A stretch of DNA of 64,000 bases from Glandiceps talaboti (GCF_964340395.1 NC_135550.1:5170101-5234100), one strand, 5' to 3'; counted from the first letter of the stretch, positions 46,617-58,194 are shown. The notes: generated from the sequence alone by a model not told the origin. Translations and numbers: made by a program.

Positions 46617-49600
46617 TCTCTATGACTTCATTAGCCCCAAAATGCAAGAACATAATAATGGTATTGTAAATCGAAGTTCATGCCTGCTCTGACTGTCGCC
46701 TGTTTTTAGTTTTCTTACATTTTATACAATTTTAAATTGTTAGCTTTGTATTTCCTGCATTAATGTTGAAAACTGGTCTTTTTACTGTGCGTCTGCAATG
46801 CGCAGGTAAAATAGTGTGTTAATCTAGCATCGTGAGTACGCGCTCGCTTATGGTTTGCATACCTTGGACTGCCTGTCGTTCAGCATTGTTTTAGCCTACT
46901 TCTAAAGGAAAATGGTCTGTAAAGGGACTGCTTTAGTTGTCACAGTGCCGTTGTGGATTTATAAATCGATTTATGACAAGTGAGTCTACCTATTTTTTTC
47001 CGACTCACTCAGTCAAGGAGTGCGATACACCAATCACCGTGTATTTAGCTTTGTATACAGTGTATGGATAATAGCAAGTTTCGGGACTGAACAATCATAA
47101 ATTGTTGGTTAGACTTATTTTTATATTCAATGTAATCTGGGTTGATTAGGAATTTTCAGATATCAGGATTTAAACCTCGGATTTTAACTCGGAAAGGCTA
47201 TATTTTTTGCCTGTCAGAATTATATTAGTAGAACTCTCACCAACGTTCCCAATGTGAAGTGATCTGAAAGTTGGTGAGAGGTCCTCACGTTGGATTGCAG
47301 AACTGCATGTTCTTGCCGAGAAGATAAAGAGGTGTAGTAATTATGGTTTAAAACTGACTTTTACAAACTGTGTATCGGATTTAACTGGGTACGCCAGTCG
47401 TCTAGGGTCTATGATTTTATGCTGTGGATGAATGTGGCACTTTGATCTGAACCTCAGACCACTATAATAGGAACAGACTAGAATCGCTTTTTGTTTTAGG
47501 TGTGAATGCGGCTGGGGCTCTAAACATCTCTTCACTGTCATGCATGGTTACCCTTCAAGCCTGCTTCAAGCCGAACGTTGTGCAAAACGATACTTCGTGT
47601 CTTTACGTTTTTTTTGCAATTGTGTTTTAGTGGCCTGAGTCTGAACAAGTGTTCATACAGTACAGCAAAGTCCCACCAACAAAATACATAGCAATAGATG
47701 CAGGGAAACCTCAGTATGGGCGACGGTGAAATCATGGTGTTAATTCTAAAACTTTTGAAAGCAAGAACATATTTTTGTGCAACTTTTGTATTAAAAGCAT
47801 ACCCTTCCAATTCAAGGACAACGATTTTGTTCAGAAATGGTGGTAGGACTATAATCCTTCCTACCTCCTTCCTTCCTACCTCCATAGTTCAAAACCGCTG
47901 ATCGTAACTGCATGGTACAGCGCATCTACATTTATTTCTGAGTTACGCCGAGGGCATTATTTGATAATATTCGTCCCTGTATTAGATCTTGTATAGTCAT
48001 AATATTACAAAGATATGTGATTGTTGTGATCATTTCATTTGCTCATTATGTATTCAAGTGTAGTCAAATTTTCTTAGGTGTATGAGCAACTTTACTTCAC
48101 CAATAAATTCTACTTTCTCACGAGTATTGTAAAATAACATGGCTATAATATGATACTACACAGCACGTTTTAGACGTATTTGCATATCAATGTCATCTTC
48201 AAATTTTCTTGAAGAATTCTTCATCCAGATACTCTAACATACCTGCACACCAAATGTCAGCCCATTCAATCGATTAGTTTTGAGGCTGTCATTCATTTTT
48301 ACTTTGAATTCTTTTATTTACAAAACAAATGACAGTTTTTGACCCCAAAAATGACCAAAAACAGAAAATTGAAAATATCTTGCTGTCATAAACAAATATG
48401 AATAGACTTCTCGATAAAATTTCATTTACTCATTGGGAACGTCGAACGTACAATGTCAAAAAGTCGCACTGGCGCAAAGTATCATGGGAAAACTTTCTTT
48501 GGCACACCTCACTTAGGAAATATAGCCGCAACAAAAAAGTTAATACTGGGATCATGTCTTTTTAAATTTAGCCTTTACCTTATAGAATAGAAGTATCAAA
48601 AGTGTATGCACTAACAAGTATCTGTGGTTTGTGCAAACATGCCAAATCGCTGATGATTGTTAAACAACAAAACTTTGCATACCATTGTCATTAATAATTC
48701 TACGTTTTACTTATGAATCAGTTCTAAACACTTACGATTGAAATGATCGTCAATGATACGCTGATTTGTAGTTGAGGGTAATTAAAAATATTTTACAATG
48801 ACGATTTCGACCATTAGCCGATGGAGGTGACCCCAACCAAACCTGTCAAAAGATGTAAACTTGCACACTTTTTTTGTGTCAATATGTCTGTTCTGGTCAG
48901 TCTGCTTTGGGAATTTATGGTACATTCACTGTCGCAGTTTTCAGCCAGGGTCACGTTATTCGACGATTACTATTTGGATAAACACTGCAAAAAAGTAACA
49001 CCCGTCATTGTTGCTTAGACATTTTCCTAGGGTCTTTTTCAACAGGATTTATAGTAAGAAGTAACTTTGTTGATGGTGTAGTCACTGAATTTATAACCCT
49101 ACATCGATGACTTAGTAATTGAACACGCAAATTAATTATCATGAACACTGATCTACTACCGATCCGTCCCTGGGATTCGATCACAATTCATGGCGCCGCT
49201 TGCCAGTCCATGTCTTGGTCACGCAAACGTGAACACTCTGATATCTGAAACACTTCTTTGCTCCAGATACGCACCTTTTTTTCATGGAAAATGTCATATA
49301 GTTTGAAGTATGCTGGGAGAAAATATTAATGAGATATTTGTAGATTTAAATAAGAGTGAAATGATAGTCAAGTGATTTTGAACCATCTCCGTGTATTTTG
49401 CTTTAGCGAAAACACTGACAACTACTAGTATGTGATCGCCGATATTAGTTCTCGCAAAACCGATATACCACAACATTAGTGTTGAATCTTTTGTACGAAT
49501 GCCCGAGCATGACAATATATCCGAAGAAAACAGCGAGGGTTGTTGGCTGAGCCGGTATCCGAAAATCAAATAAAGTCTGTTTGAAAACTGCGACTGTGAG

Positions 49601-49646
49601 TGTATAGTTGATGATTCAAGGACGATTGCCCATTAAAGACACATCG
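46617..49646. other. Intergenic sequence, no supported gene
   Basis: It contains a perfect 11-bp hairpin (47,234-47,280), a TACCTCCTTCC-rich tract (47,855-47,883) and small ORFs on both strands near 47,341-47,901 and 48,821-49,018. None has recognisable domains, good splice context or compositional support. Confidence 0.4.
47234..47280. repeat. Perfect 11-bp inverted repeat
   Basis: CTCTCACCAAC (47,234-47,244) and GTTGGTGAGAG (47,270-47,280) are exact complements with a 25-nt loop. Stem length is too short for a typical microRNA precursor without extra pairing. Confidence 0.7.
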
Positions 49647-49695
49647 GTTTGTTCATGGAGGTAGAAAAGACGTGTTCCTACCTACATGGTTTGTT
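49647..49695. mobile_element. Tiny palindromic insertion with 7-bp direct repeats (GTTTGTT)
   Basis: The 35-bp element 49,654-49,688 begins CATGGAGGTAG and ends CTACCTACATG, an 11-bp inverted pair with one mismatch. It is flanked on both sides by GTTTGTT (49,647-49,653 and 49,689-49,695). The adjoining C also matches, so the repeat could be 8 bp. A related GGAGGTAGGCTACCTC palindrome lies just downstream at about 49,704. The layout is that of a minute non-autonomous transposon. Confidence 0.65.
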
Positions 49696-50466
49696 CAAAA
49701 ATGGAGGTAGGCTACCTCGAATATTCAATGTTATCAGTTTTGAATCTGTGTTGCTATTGTTGACCATTACTCACATACCAGTCCCTCACCCTCTTAGAAG
49801 TACAACTGCGAAACTTCAAAGATTATCTACAAGGTTGTGAACTTCGTAGCAAGCAAGGTGGGGGTTATAGGAAGGTGTCATCTCTTTGACACTTACAATG
49901 TGGTGATTGTTAACTGCCCTCACTTCGTTTTATATTGTCATTTTTTTAGCTTTAAGTTGCCGACATACCACCTTCCATGCAAAGATGACATTCTGTTTTT
50001 AACAAAACCAATAGGTAGAGGTATTATTTGTATTTTTTGTATCGCGTTTCAGCGATACCAATTTTACTGAAGTGCAAATTGGTCATTAGCTGAAATTTTC
50101 ACACAGCAATCTATTTAAATCCTACCGGCATAAGTATTGCAGTGTTGTTGTGTTAGTTGTCTGTGGTTTTTGCGTAGTAGAAAGTAACAGCACTACGTCC
50201 TCTTTGTCCTACATTATCGGCCTGCAAAAGGCATTTCAAGTTCAATTATTTCAACTTCTTCTTTGTATAGTGGGTAATGTCAATCAAGGTATGGGTTTAT
50301 TGATTTCTGTTCATTTCTTGCCACCTGCGAAGGGGTCACGTGAGAATCACTTTTGACAATGCACATTGCTTGTCCTTACGCCAGGGCACAGTCTTAGTGG
50401 TAGAAAAGCAGTAGAGTATGACAGTTAATACAATTAATACCATATACAATTAATTTGTAGGTGAGG
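49696..50466. other. Intergenic sequence, no supported gene
   Basis: Short ORFs near 49,837-50,070 and 50,150-50,356 lack recognised domains or proper start or splice context. A short inverted repeat (GTATCGC...GCGATAC) lies near 50,039-50,057. Confidence 0.4.
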
Positions 50467-50514
50467 TTGCGACCATGGAAGTATAACCCATGGGTTATAC
50501 TTCCATGTTGCGAC
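50467..50514. mobile_element. 34-bp perfect palindrome with 7-bp direct repeats (TTGCGAC)
   Basis: 50,474-50,507 is a perfect palindrome: CATGGAAGTATAACCC, AT, then its exact complement. It is bounded by TTGCGAC at 50,467-50,473 and again at 50,508-50,514, an exact 7-bp duplication (8 bp if the next C is counted). This is the cleanest member of the tiny palindromic insertion family. Related sequences are at 55,861 and 59,834. Confidence 0.75.
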
Positions 50515-51051
50515 CAAGTAGGGAAAAATGTCAGTCATTACCAGTGAATGGCTCACACCTAAACGACTACAAACGTTTGTCGAGACTTAAAGGCCCGTAT
50601 TTCAATCCCGGGTCACCGCATTAGGGACTACTCCACCCAGTACACAGCGTCTTATCTGAGCGGATTACATGTAACACTCACGTCACCGTGTCCACATATC
50701 AATGACAACGATCAAACATTTACTAATCCTGTTATGACAGTCACTGTTTCTGCCTGAACCAAAATCATTTATAGTAACAACGGACATCGGAATCATTTCA
50801 CTGCGTTGCTAGTCGTTGTGATACTCGAACTGTATTATGTACAGGCTCGCAACGAAACGGCCATATACACATTGAGCTTGAAAGTTCGGCCGACACAGTA
50901 TACAGCGACTGTGCAGTGTGCGTATTATACCATAGACAATGGATGGCAGTTGTCTACTGCATATAACACTTTTGACTCGACAGAGGTGGTAATTTTGTTT
51001 CATTGTAATGTGTCATAATTATGTAACACATATAGTTTTATAAATAAAAGA

Positions 51052-51555
51052 ATGAATTTCACGAAAAAGAACCTATTGTATGTTTGTTCAAAGATCGGAA
51101 TACAAATGTACCGGGGAGACAGCTGTGTTGACGTATCACACAACAATGCACTAGCGATGGCAAAGGAACTGTCTGAAGTAAATCGCTGTTTTGTTTATCG
51201 TTCATTGCAATGTCCCGAAAGGGTTGAACGGGCCAATTTTATAACTTTACCACTGTATAGTGAATCAAAATATGGAGCTTGGACGACAGCGTATGAATAT
51301 AACGGGGTGTGCTGTACACCGGGGATGTACGTACGTGGCAGGGTGGAGCCGAAGACAATTGCACTTACAGCTACACGACTTTTGCAATTGAAACTCATGA
51401 TCCAAAAAATCTGTTTCGGCACCATTTTGAATAGTATTCTGCCTTCTTTCCTTGTATATTTTTTGTCCAGACGCGTTACATTATTTTCTGTTGATGCAGC
51501 ATGTACTATGTGTATCATAACACGGAAAGTCGGGTTGACGTCATGCTCAGTTTAG
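51052..51555 (+). CDS. Unrecognised 167-codon ORF (doubtful)
   Basis: This is the longest open frame outside the array, from ATG at 51,052 to TAG. It contains a Cys pair in NGVCCTPGMY, a hydrophobic stretch near residues 122-136 (FGTILNSILPSFLVYFL) and Cys-rich ends. No domain is recognised. An almost equally long minus-strand frame overlaps it (51,195-51,518), which weakens both. The start lies just after an AATAAA-like string rather than in a strong initiation context. It could be chance or a decayed transposon. Confidence 0.2.
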   Translation: MNFTKKNLLYVCSKIGIQMYRGDSCVDVSHNNALAMAKELSEVNRCFVYRSLQCPERVERANFITLPLYSESKYGAWTTAYEYNGVCCTPGMYVRGRVEPKTIALTATRLLQLKLMIQKICFGTILNSILPSFLVYFLSRRVTLFSVDAACTMCIITRKVGLTSCSV

Positions 51556-51696
51556 ATTGAGATGATCGACATACTGCCACTTCCAACGACATGGTGAAAA
51601 AGAATGCTTTGTTACATGTAATCAATTCAAAATAATACGCAGATAATGGGCGGAAAAAACCCCAAAATTTACTTCTTTAAAAAAAAAGATTTACAG

Positions 51697-52112
51697 GTTC
51701 GTTATTATTTCGGCGGAGTTTGAATTTATTGTGTGATTTGGCACGCTCGGGTATCGGGGACGATCTGCAAGATCAAAACAACGACATTGCTTTGCATCAA
51801 AACGAATGTCCGCACTGCCTTTGCTACCCGTGTGTCACAACATACCGACAAGACTGGCTTGGTATGGGCCAGGAACCTTGTGACGAAAATGTTTTGGTTC
51901 GCCATCGGCTCTACCGAAAGTATTGGAATATGCTCGACCGAAGAAATGCGTGGAACGATCCACGCTACTTACATAGGAAGCAGCAACTAATGCAGGCTGA
52001 TGATGTTGCCATCAGTCGTAGGGAAGTGATGCCTAAATGCGTCACTTCGCAGGTACGGTCTCTTTATCCAAATTTACCCGGTGTGCCGTACAGAGGTCAT
52101 AGCTGGGCGTAA
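51697..52112 (+). CDS. 3' coding exon with Cys cluster, conserved-looking domain of unknown function
   Basis: The frame is open from 51,681 with no ATG until 51,862, so it is read here as an internal or last exon starting after TTTACAG (AG at 51,695-51,696) and ending at TAA (52,110). It has a metal-site-like cluster C-x2-C-x-C-x2-C (CPHCLCYPC). This is followed by WLGMGQ, an RHRLYRKYWNMLDRR basic-aromatic stretch, NDPRYLHRKQ, REVMPKCV and a C-terminus YPNLPGVPYRGHSWA. Composition and ordered aromatic/basic blocks look strongly coding. From memory it resembles a domain common in uncharacterised marine-invertebrate proteins ending in a YPNP-G-PY-GH-W motif, but I cannot name the family with certainty. 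The stop is followed 41 nt later by a histone-type 3' processing signal. Confidence 0.6.
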
Positions 52113-52152
52113 GCTCGGTCTAACCGAACGGCTGAAAAGCCACAAACCAAAC

Positions 52153-52168
52153 GGCCCTTTTCAGGGCC
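52153..52168 (+). terminator. Histone mRNA 3' stem-loop
   Basis: GGCCCT-TTTC-AGGGCC is the canonical 6-bp stem, 4-nt loop of replication-dependent metazoan histone mRNAs. It is flanked by AAAC-rich sequence upstream and ACCACA downstream, as SLBP binding and cleavage require. A purine-rich AAAAAGAG element (52,181-52,188), 12 nt further on, fits the histone downstream element that pairs with U7 snRNA. The stem-loop lies 41 nt after the TAA at 52,110, the usual distance in histone genes. Yet no histone-coding sequence is visible upstream in any frame. Confidence 0.9.
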
Positions 52169-52180
52169 ACCACATCCTCC

Positions 52181-52188
52181 AAAAAGAG
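52181..52188 (+). promoter_or_regulatory. Histone downstream element (U7-pairing, candidate)
   Basis: The purine run AAAAAGAG lies 12 nt past the histone stem-loop, within the normal window for U7 snRNP binding. The two signals together make chance occurrence unlikely. Confidence 0.7.
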
Positions 52189-53888
52189 TGTACCTTACCT
52201 AAACTACACGTTCATGTTTTGCGTATGTCGGTGTTGTCATTTGTTAGCAATTTTATTCGAATTTGAGATCAAAACACCTTTCTAATTGGTTTTCTACTGT
52301 ATGTGTAAATGGTACTCCCATTACCAAAAAATAAAACCCAAACAGAAAGACAATCACACACACACACACACACACACACAAACAAACACAAAATAGTCAC
52401 ATTTCTACCACTGTATACTTTTGCCTTGTCGCCGGACCGTACTTCTGATTTGATCATTACCGTTATGTTAAGTAGAGGTAAATAATCTAGCGAATTGATT
52501 ATCGAGATACTACCAACCCCCCAGGGAGTTACGCAAACGTTTACACAGTATTTGAGTGACAGCTGTTTGGACGCTTCTAACCTAACATTTCGCCACATAC
52601 CACATGACAACATACATCAAATTTCGCTCCCAGATCATCATAATTTACAAAACAATTCACACAGGCACCTCTTCTACATATTTATAATTCATTTTGGGAT
52701 ACATTTAGAGTAAATGCTCAGGAAATAGCCGTGATTTTGACAGTTTTCTTGGAGCACCCAGGCGGTGTTAGGCGTACGAGAGGCTTTGCATAAATGAGCG
52801 TCCCTACTGTAATCCTCCTTTTATAGTCGATACGGGCCTTTAAGCTTACTGATAAACAGCTAGCTACTCAATGACAACCTAATATACTGCCAAAAACATT
52901 CGGCCTTATCAATGGCGACGTACTGACTGCTCGAACTTCTGGACTTACTCAAGGCCTCGCCCGGTCGTCAAATTGCAATGAAGAACAGCTGAACACCTTC
53001 CTGTGGTCATCTGTTCCTTTCCGTACCGACTCTCAATTGTTTTGCTGTGTTTACTTGTTTATATTTAATAACAATAGTTTTTTAACTAACACCAATGTTC
53101 TTCTACTTTTTTTTGCTTTCAAAGTCAGTCACTTACTGTTGTAGCTTAACTTGCCAGTCAAAGACAGCCATCCTCAACTGGACACACAACATGACAACAA
53201 AGATATACCAGAAAATCATGACGTTTTGAATCATATCATTCGGCCCCCAACCCTGTTTTTGACAATTAAAAAATGCTCTACTACCCATCACAGCCAGTAT
53301 CAATCAGACTTTTTCCATATATTATATTCCACCCTAACTTAACCCATATGACCGCCCCATTTATAACTCGTATGTCCGGACATGAACATGATTGGCTGTT
53401 CGCTGACCAAGGGGTATGAGACCATATGTGGAAGTGGGGGATAAGCTTATCAAATATGACCGTAGTTCCATGTAAATTAAAACTTATAGTTATGCTTATA
53501 GTCGTTACGTTTTCAGTTTATTGTGGTACCCGCGTGATGCTTTCTCTGAAGATGCCGACGGGATCCGTCTAAAATTCAGTTCTGGTGTATAAACTACAAT
53601 GTATCACACATATCATGACTCTCACTATCCAATCCATCGGCTATACACTGGAGAACACAAGGACTATACTGACTGTTTTCTATCCAGCACGAAATAAATT
53701 GAGAATACGTGGAACTTATATGTACATGCACAGTAGCTCCGACAACTCTGACAAGTCTCTATATACCCCACCATGCCTCTTTGCTGGAGTTCGCGGAGCG
53801 TGTGTTGTCAGTGCTAATCTCGTCTAGTTCCTATCACCGTGTTCCTAAACAGTATCGTTACCATTTACACCTCCACTCACTAAACTTG
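52189..53888. other. Intergenic sequence, no supported gene
   Basis: It contains a CA microsatellite (52,355-52,380). Small ORFs on both strands have no recognised domains. The string CACCATGCCTCTTTGCTGGAG near 53,769 partly recalls the post-microsatellite repeat flank at 42,062 but does not extend. Confidence 0.4.
52355..52380. repeat. (CA)n microsatellite
   Basis: Thirteen CA units, followed by AAACAAACACA. The minus-strand Val-Cys-rich frame across it is an artefact. Confidence 0.95.
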
Positions 53889-53938
53889 GTTTAGTCATAG
53901 AAAATAGAGAGGACCCTCTCTATTGTCTATGGTTTAGT
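53889..53938. mobile_element. 36-bp palindromic insertion with 7-bp direct repeats (GTTTAGT)
   Basis: The element 53,896-53,931 is a spacer-less palindrome, CATAGAAAATAGAGAGGA joined to CCCTCTCTATTGTCTATG, with two mismatched pairs in 18. Exact copies of GTTTAGT sit on either side (53,889-53,895 and 53,932-53,938). Here the next base differs on the two sides, which fixes the duplication at seven. Confidence 0.75.
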
Positions 53939-54507
53939 TAGATACCAATTGGCATCTAAAGCTAATCACGAGTCCATCACAACGTGCATGCATCATTTTC
54001 TGATGTCCGCATTTTGGACATTGAAGTAAATGATTTTACATTTCTGAGTCTCATTCTGTATTTTTCCACTGTTCTATATGTGGTAGCTACTACTTTTGGC
54101 ACAATTAAAAAAAAAGATGTTACGAAGACGAAAACAAATATAATCGAGAAAAAAAAAGGGAAAAAAAGTCACATAAATGACTGCAGTATCGATATTTTTA
54201 ATTGGCACGATTGAAGACTTTAAAAAAATGAATGAAGATAAAAGTGAGATTTTGCCTCAGTGATGGTTTTTCTATACAAGCGATAACATCACGATACCGG
54301 GTACTTCACAAACATTATCTCACTGACTTCAAAACCATAGTGACTAAATCGTTTCATACAATTAGACGGCATGATGTTTTTTTACGTCTCGCACAAGCAT
54401 ATACAATGGTACACTTTATCAAATTGTAATAGACCATGTAAATATTACATTGACCGATGCAGATCTTGCTCGCGCAGGTTGGGTAGATTTATATGCTACG
54501 TTATGCC
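53939..54507. other. Intergenic sequence, no supported gene
   Basis: It contains A-rich tracts near 54,105-54,170. The overlapping small frames are Lys-rich translations of these. Confidence 0.4.
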
Positions 54508-54886
54508 TTAGGCCTAAAAAATAACTGTTTGGTTTCTGTTACCCGACCCACCTAGTTTTTCACTGCCGACCCTTAACTTTTTTTACGTGTTCTTGAAAAA
54601 ATAACAAAATCGCAACAATTGTGAAGTCTCACGAGACATAGTGGATGCAGAAACTGACATCAACTTAAAAAGACAATATAAAACTGTTCCTCCAATCTGT
54701 AATGGTTGTACATCTAATGGAAAGAAGCCAATAACACAGAGACCATTTGGAAAAAATGGAAAACCAGAATTAGACACTCGCACATGAAAACAAATATATG
54801 ATAAAATGAAATAAAATAAATCTACCTACCCCACCTATTCTATTATTTGGCCTAATCGGAACAACACAATTTTTTTAACAGGCCTA
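54508..54886. mobile_element. TTAGGCC-ended MITE, intact copy (~379 bp)
   Basis: The left end TTAGGCCTAAAAAATAACTG and the right end, read on the other strand as TAGGCCTGTTAAAAAAATTG, are terminal inverted repeats that continue into TGTTTGGTTTC and TGTTGTTCCG. Internal landmarks shared with the copies at 42,293 and 58,033 include ACCTAGTTTTTCAC, GCCGACCC, AAAATCGC, AACTTAAAAAGACA and TTCCAATCTG. No transposase is encoded. A target duplication could not be fixed. Confidence 0.75.
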
Positions 54887-55853
54887 TTTCCTAACTCAAG
54901 CTTAAATTATTGGACCCTTGTGAACCAAAAATGTGCGAAAATACAACGCCAAAATAGTAACGCTTTGCACAGTTTTCACACTGAGCAATACGATTAGATC
55001 ATAGACAGTGAAGTTGTCCAGTGTCTCTGGTTAGACCGACAACAATGAAACCGTTAGCGGGATCTCAGAGTCATACTCATTCACATACAATTTTTTATGG
55101 CTGTTCACGTTGGTTAGCAACATCTCTGTCTTTGAGTTTGAATGAAATCGCTGCCATTCCCTACAGGAAACTGTTCTATGGAATTACATGCCAGAAGCGC
55201 TTTCAATATCATAGAATGTTTTGTTGATCTTTTTTTATTTTTTTATTTTTTTTTGGGGGGGGGGTGGGGTCGACAACTTTTACCAAGACAACCATTATAT
55301 TAATCATTATAGTAACTACCTAGCATGGCTAATAGCCATACTGAGGTAGAACTGTAGATTGCTAAAATGTTATGGGTTGCTGGTTGTACACAACCTCAGC
55401 ATATGCCACTCTCCTTTCTTTCCCTTGACTTTCAGGCATTAATAGGTGGCAGAAATAGTCCGCACCAGGGCCGCTCTGTAGTCCGCATAAAAGGGTGACT
55501 AAGCCCAGACAATATTGTCCAGACCAGATTTGGAGGTGTGAACGCATTTAAAGCTGACTCGGTTCTAAATCTTGGTGCATATTCATGAGGTCGACACCTA
55601 GAAAATGAACCATGTGTACATTTCTTTTGTCTTTTGTTAGTTAATTTATGCGGGTAAAGTGTGTCTTCACTAACATTTTCCACTAAAAGTTTCAAAATTG
55701 TCTTGTTTTTTGAAGGACTACTATAATAATATTTCGCCGCCCTTGCTTTATTGTCATATCAGGAAAGTCAAGAACTTGACAAAAGCTATTCAAAACAAAG
55801 TAATCAAAGTTGCAAAACCAAAATGGTGCCGTGGAGAGTTGTGTCTGGTCATG
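54887..55853. other. Intergenic sequence, no supported gene
   Basis: A G-run at 55,255-55,264 follows a T-rich tract. Minus-strand frames near 55,362-55,695 carry no recognised domain. A short near-inverted pair (TAGCATGGCTAATAGCCATACTG) occurs near 55,320. Confidence 0.4.
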
Positions 55854-55895
55854 TTCTGATCATGGAAGTATAACCATGATAACCCACGGTCTGAT
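55854..55895. mobile_element. Degraded CATGGAAGTAT-type tiny insertion
   Basis: 55,861-55,888 starts CATGGAAGTATAACC, as the perfect palindrome at 50,474 does. Its right arm is altered (ATAACCCACG). The flanks TTCTGAT (55,854-55,860) and GTCTGAT (55,889-55,895) match at six of seven positions. It is probably an old member of the family. Confidence 0.45.
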
Positions 55896-55929
55896 CTAGT
55901 AGCAGTATATCAATGACGAATCTACATTA

Positions 55930-55977
55930 CAAACAAACAAACAAACAAACAAACAACACACACACACACACACACAC
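55930..55977. repeat. Compound (CAAA)n-(CA)n microsatellite
   Basis: About six CAAA units pass into about eleven CA units. Confidence 0.95.
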
Positions 55978-56901
55978 GGTGATATTAAAAAGCACGCAAC
56001 ACAAAGGTTGGTTCACATCCCTCGCATCAGTACCGGTACCCATTCTACAGGAGTTATAAATATGAATCACATTCTCAGCTACAACATTGAACTTGTATGA
56101 TACAAAAATCTTCAGAATGTGCGGGCCATATTTTCACTATCGGCATTGGCAGTCACCATCACTGCATTTAAAAAAAATTAATTCAGATAAATGGAAGCAA
56201 AAACAATCCTCTTGACGGTAGTTTAGTAGTCAGTTATGAATTATGTAACGTTAAATAACGCTATTCAAATATTTCCCTCTATGCCTCCCATATACCGATA
56301 GTAAATCTTCAAACATCCATACAGACATGCGGACTTTGCTCCCTACTAGATACATCCATGTTTTACGTTACTTTCGTATAGCAAATTTAGCTGATGATGT
56401 CATGTCAAAGCCACGTGGTCTAAAAACCTGAATTTCCGTACATACATTTCGATATGAAATTATTTATCCGTGATGTTTAGAATTTTGGTCGGTCAATATA
56501 GTTTCAATGACCAAGTGTGACCCCCACTGGTGTCTAAAGTACTAATATCAGTACCTGACCGGCCATGGCCATGGCCTTGTTTTTGTTTTTGATTTTCTTG
56601 ATTCAATATTCAAGTCTACGTAATGTCTGGTTTGTTAGGCCATCAATTCCAAGCATATTTACCATGATATCACAAATATAGACCAGTTACAGAAAGTAGT
56701 AAGTGTCAGCAAAATACTGTAATATCGACACTGTTTCACGGATTTTAGGGACGCTGGTGCTTGGATTATTTTACGATTGACATTACCTAGCCAGTAATTA
56801 AGGAGTAGTACATGGGTATTTTATCCCTGGACTCTGTTTATATCGAAATGGAATAAGCTGAAACAGTTCTTCTTTGAGCAGGAAATATGTTGTGATTATG
56901 G

Positions 56902-56936
<35 letters not shown>

Positions 56937-57028
56937 GCCAACACATCGGCAACGAGAGTAATGACATTGACTATACGTAATATGTAAAGATGTAGTGTAA
57001 AATTGGAATACGGTCGTCAGGAACTAGA
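55978..57028. other. Intergenic sequence, no supported gene
   Basis: AT-rich; contains a TA microsatellite (56,906-56,933) and a GGCCATGGCCATGGCC direct/palindromic string near 56,562. Nothing coding is supported. Confidence 0.4.
56906..56933. repeat. (TA)n microsatellite
   Basis: Fourteen TA dinucleotides in an AT-rich context. Confidence 0.95.
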
Positions 57029-57032
57029 TTAG

Positions 57033-57190
57033 GGTAGGGGGAGGCTCAGGAGAAAATTGTTGTCATGGGAAAAACGAATTGGGGCGTGCGTGAAAATTCG
57101 GATTGTCTGAAAGGGGCCCGGAGTCACGTATAAATATTTTGCTCATGAGTTGAACCAAATTTAACTCCAGGAGCAGACGTTTAACAAGCG
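57033..57190. mobile_element. Dispersed G-rich repeat fragment, copy 2
   Basis: Colinear with 40,060-40,232 in the same orientation: G-rich start, GGAGAAAATTG, TTGTCTGAAAGG, AAATATTTTGCTCAT, TTGAACCAAATTTAAC and CAGACGTTTA. Minus-strand ORFs over it are not protein genes. Confidence 0.5.
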
Positions 57191-57740
57191 TATTTTTAAA
57201 AGGGTGACTGGCAGAGAATGTGTGTCTCTTGAAGGGTAGACAATATACTCGCGATAGACTATAGGTTTCAGGCCACTGGGTCAGACGTGGTCTTGGAGGA
57301 GTCAGTACAATTCCTCCAAGAGTGGTAAGAGGCCAAGCCTGAAATAGACGGGTTTGCAAGTACAAGTTTACATGCCTTGTCTGTGGTTTACATTGTGCAC
57401 GCAAAACATCTCACAAAACCGGCCATAACTAAAGCGGCATATCAGTAAATATGAAAAACGTGATCTTGGTAATTTGGATACCAGTTCTGAAAATATTCTC
57501 TGGGTACATATGAAAATAGGTTAAAATGAACATCGAGATAGCTGCCTATTTCCCATTGTTTATAAATAGTCAAGAGGTTAAGCTATCCACTCAGATGAAC
57601 CACTCTTTGTCACTTTATAATCTGGCATTATACATGGGATAATTTCCAAAATGTACATGTTTTATCATTTCATTTTGGACTTTATAGAAGTTGATGACTA
57701 AAATTACCTTACCCTCGATGAAAGTTATGAATGCGACTAG

Positions 57741-57778
57741 GTTTTACCATAGACAGGGTGGAGGGTCTATGGTTTTAC
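57741..57778. mobile_element. 24-bp insertion with 7-bp direct repeats (GTTTTAC)
   Basis: The element 57,748-57,771 is only 24 bp: CATAGAC at the left end, GTCTATG at the right, 10 bp between. GTTTTAC flanks it exactly on both sides (57,741-57,747 and 57,772-57,778). It shares its ends with the insertions at 53,896 and 59,900. Confidence 0.7.
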
Positions 57779-58032
57779 CTACTAGAATTAGTTGCGACAA
57801 GATTGTAAATGTACATGGGCGAGTTTTGCCAGATTGCTTTATTTCAAGTGATTTGAAAATTGTGAATGGCGGACTTGGCCGTGGTCCATCGAATTGTCGA
57901 GTACTACCGTGGTGGCACTAGTCGTTCCTCACTGGAACGGCAAGTGCCACCTTCCGGCGATATTTATTGTCTTTGAACCTTTCTCAACAAATAAATCACA
58001 CATAACTCCCCAAACGCTTCCATTCTAGAAAT

Positions 58033-58169
58033 CCGGTGCCGACCCTAAACCTTTTTAATAAAGAAGAAAAATCAGTAAAATCGCGAAAATTGTGAGTGAA
58101 GTCTTGCCAGAAATGGTCATCAACTTAAAAAAGACAATAAAAAAACGCTGTTCTTCCAATCTGAAATGC
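58033..58169. mobile_element. TTAGGCC-ended MITE, internal fragment
   Basis: It matches the middle of the copy at 54,508 (GCCGACCC, AAAATCGCGAAAATTGTG, CAACTTAAAAAAGACAATA, TTCTTCCAATCTG) but lacks both ends. It lies directly against the 3' side of the reverse transcriptase pseudogene. Confidence 0.65.
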
Positions 58170-58194
58170 AGAGCAGATGTCTTTGAAATAGAAT

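Noticed and set aside
47538-47885. 115-codon minus-strand frame
   Set aside because: It starts in a TACCTCC-rich low-complexity tract and has no domain, start context or splice signals.
47830-47890. Another tiny palindromic insertion (GGTGGTAGG ... CCTACCTCCAT)
   Set aside because: Arms are irregular and the flanks share only GTTCA, so a 7-bp duplication is not supported.
49160-50615. tRNA-like T-loop strings (GGATTCGATC near 49,172; TTTCAATCCCGG near 50,602)
   Set aside because: No matching acceptor, D and anticodon stems could be folded around them.
57063-57404. 113-codon minus-strand frame
   Set aside because: It lies largely in the dispersed G-rich repeat, and the copy at 40,060 does not preserve the frame.
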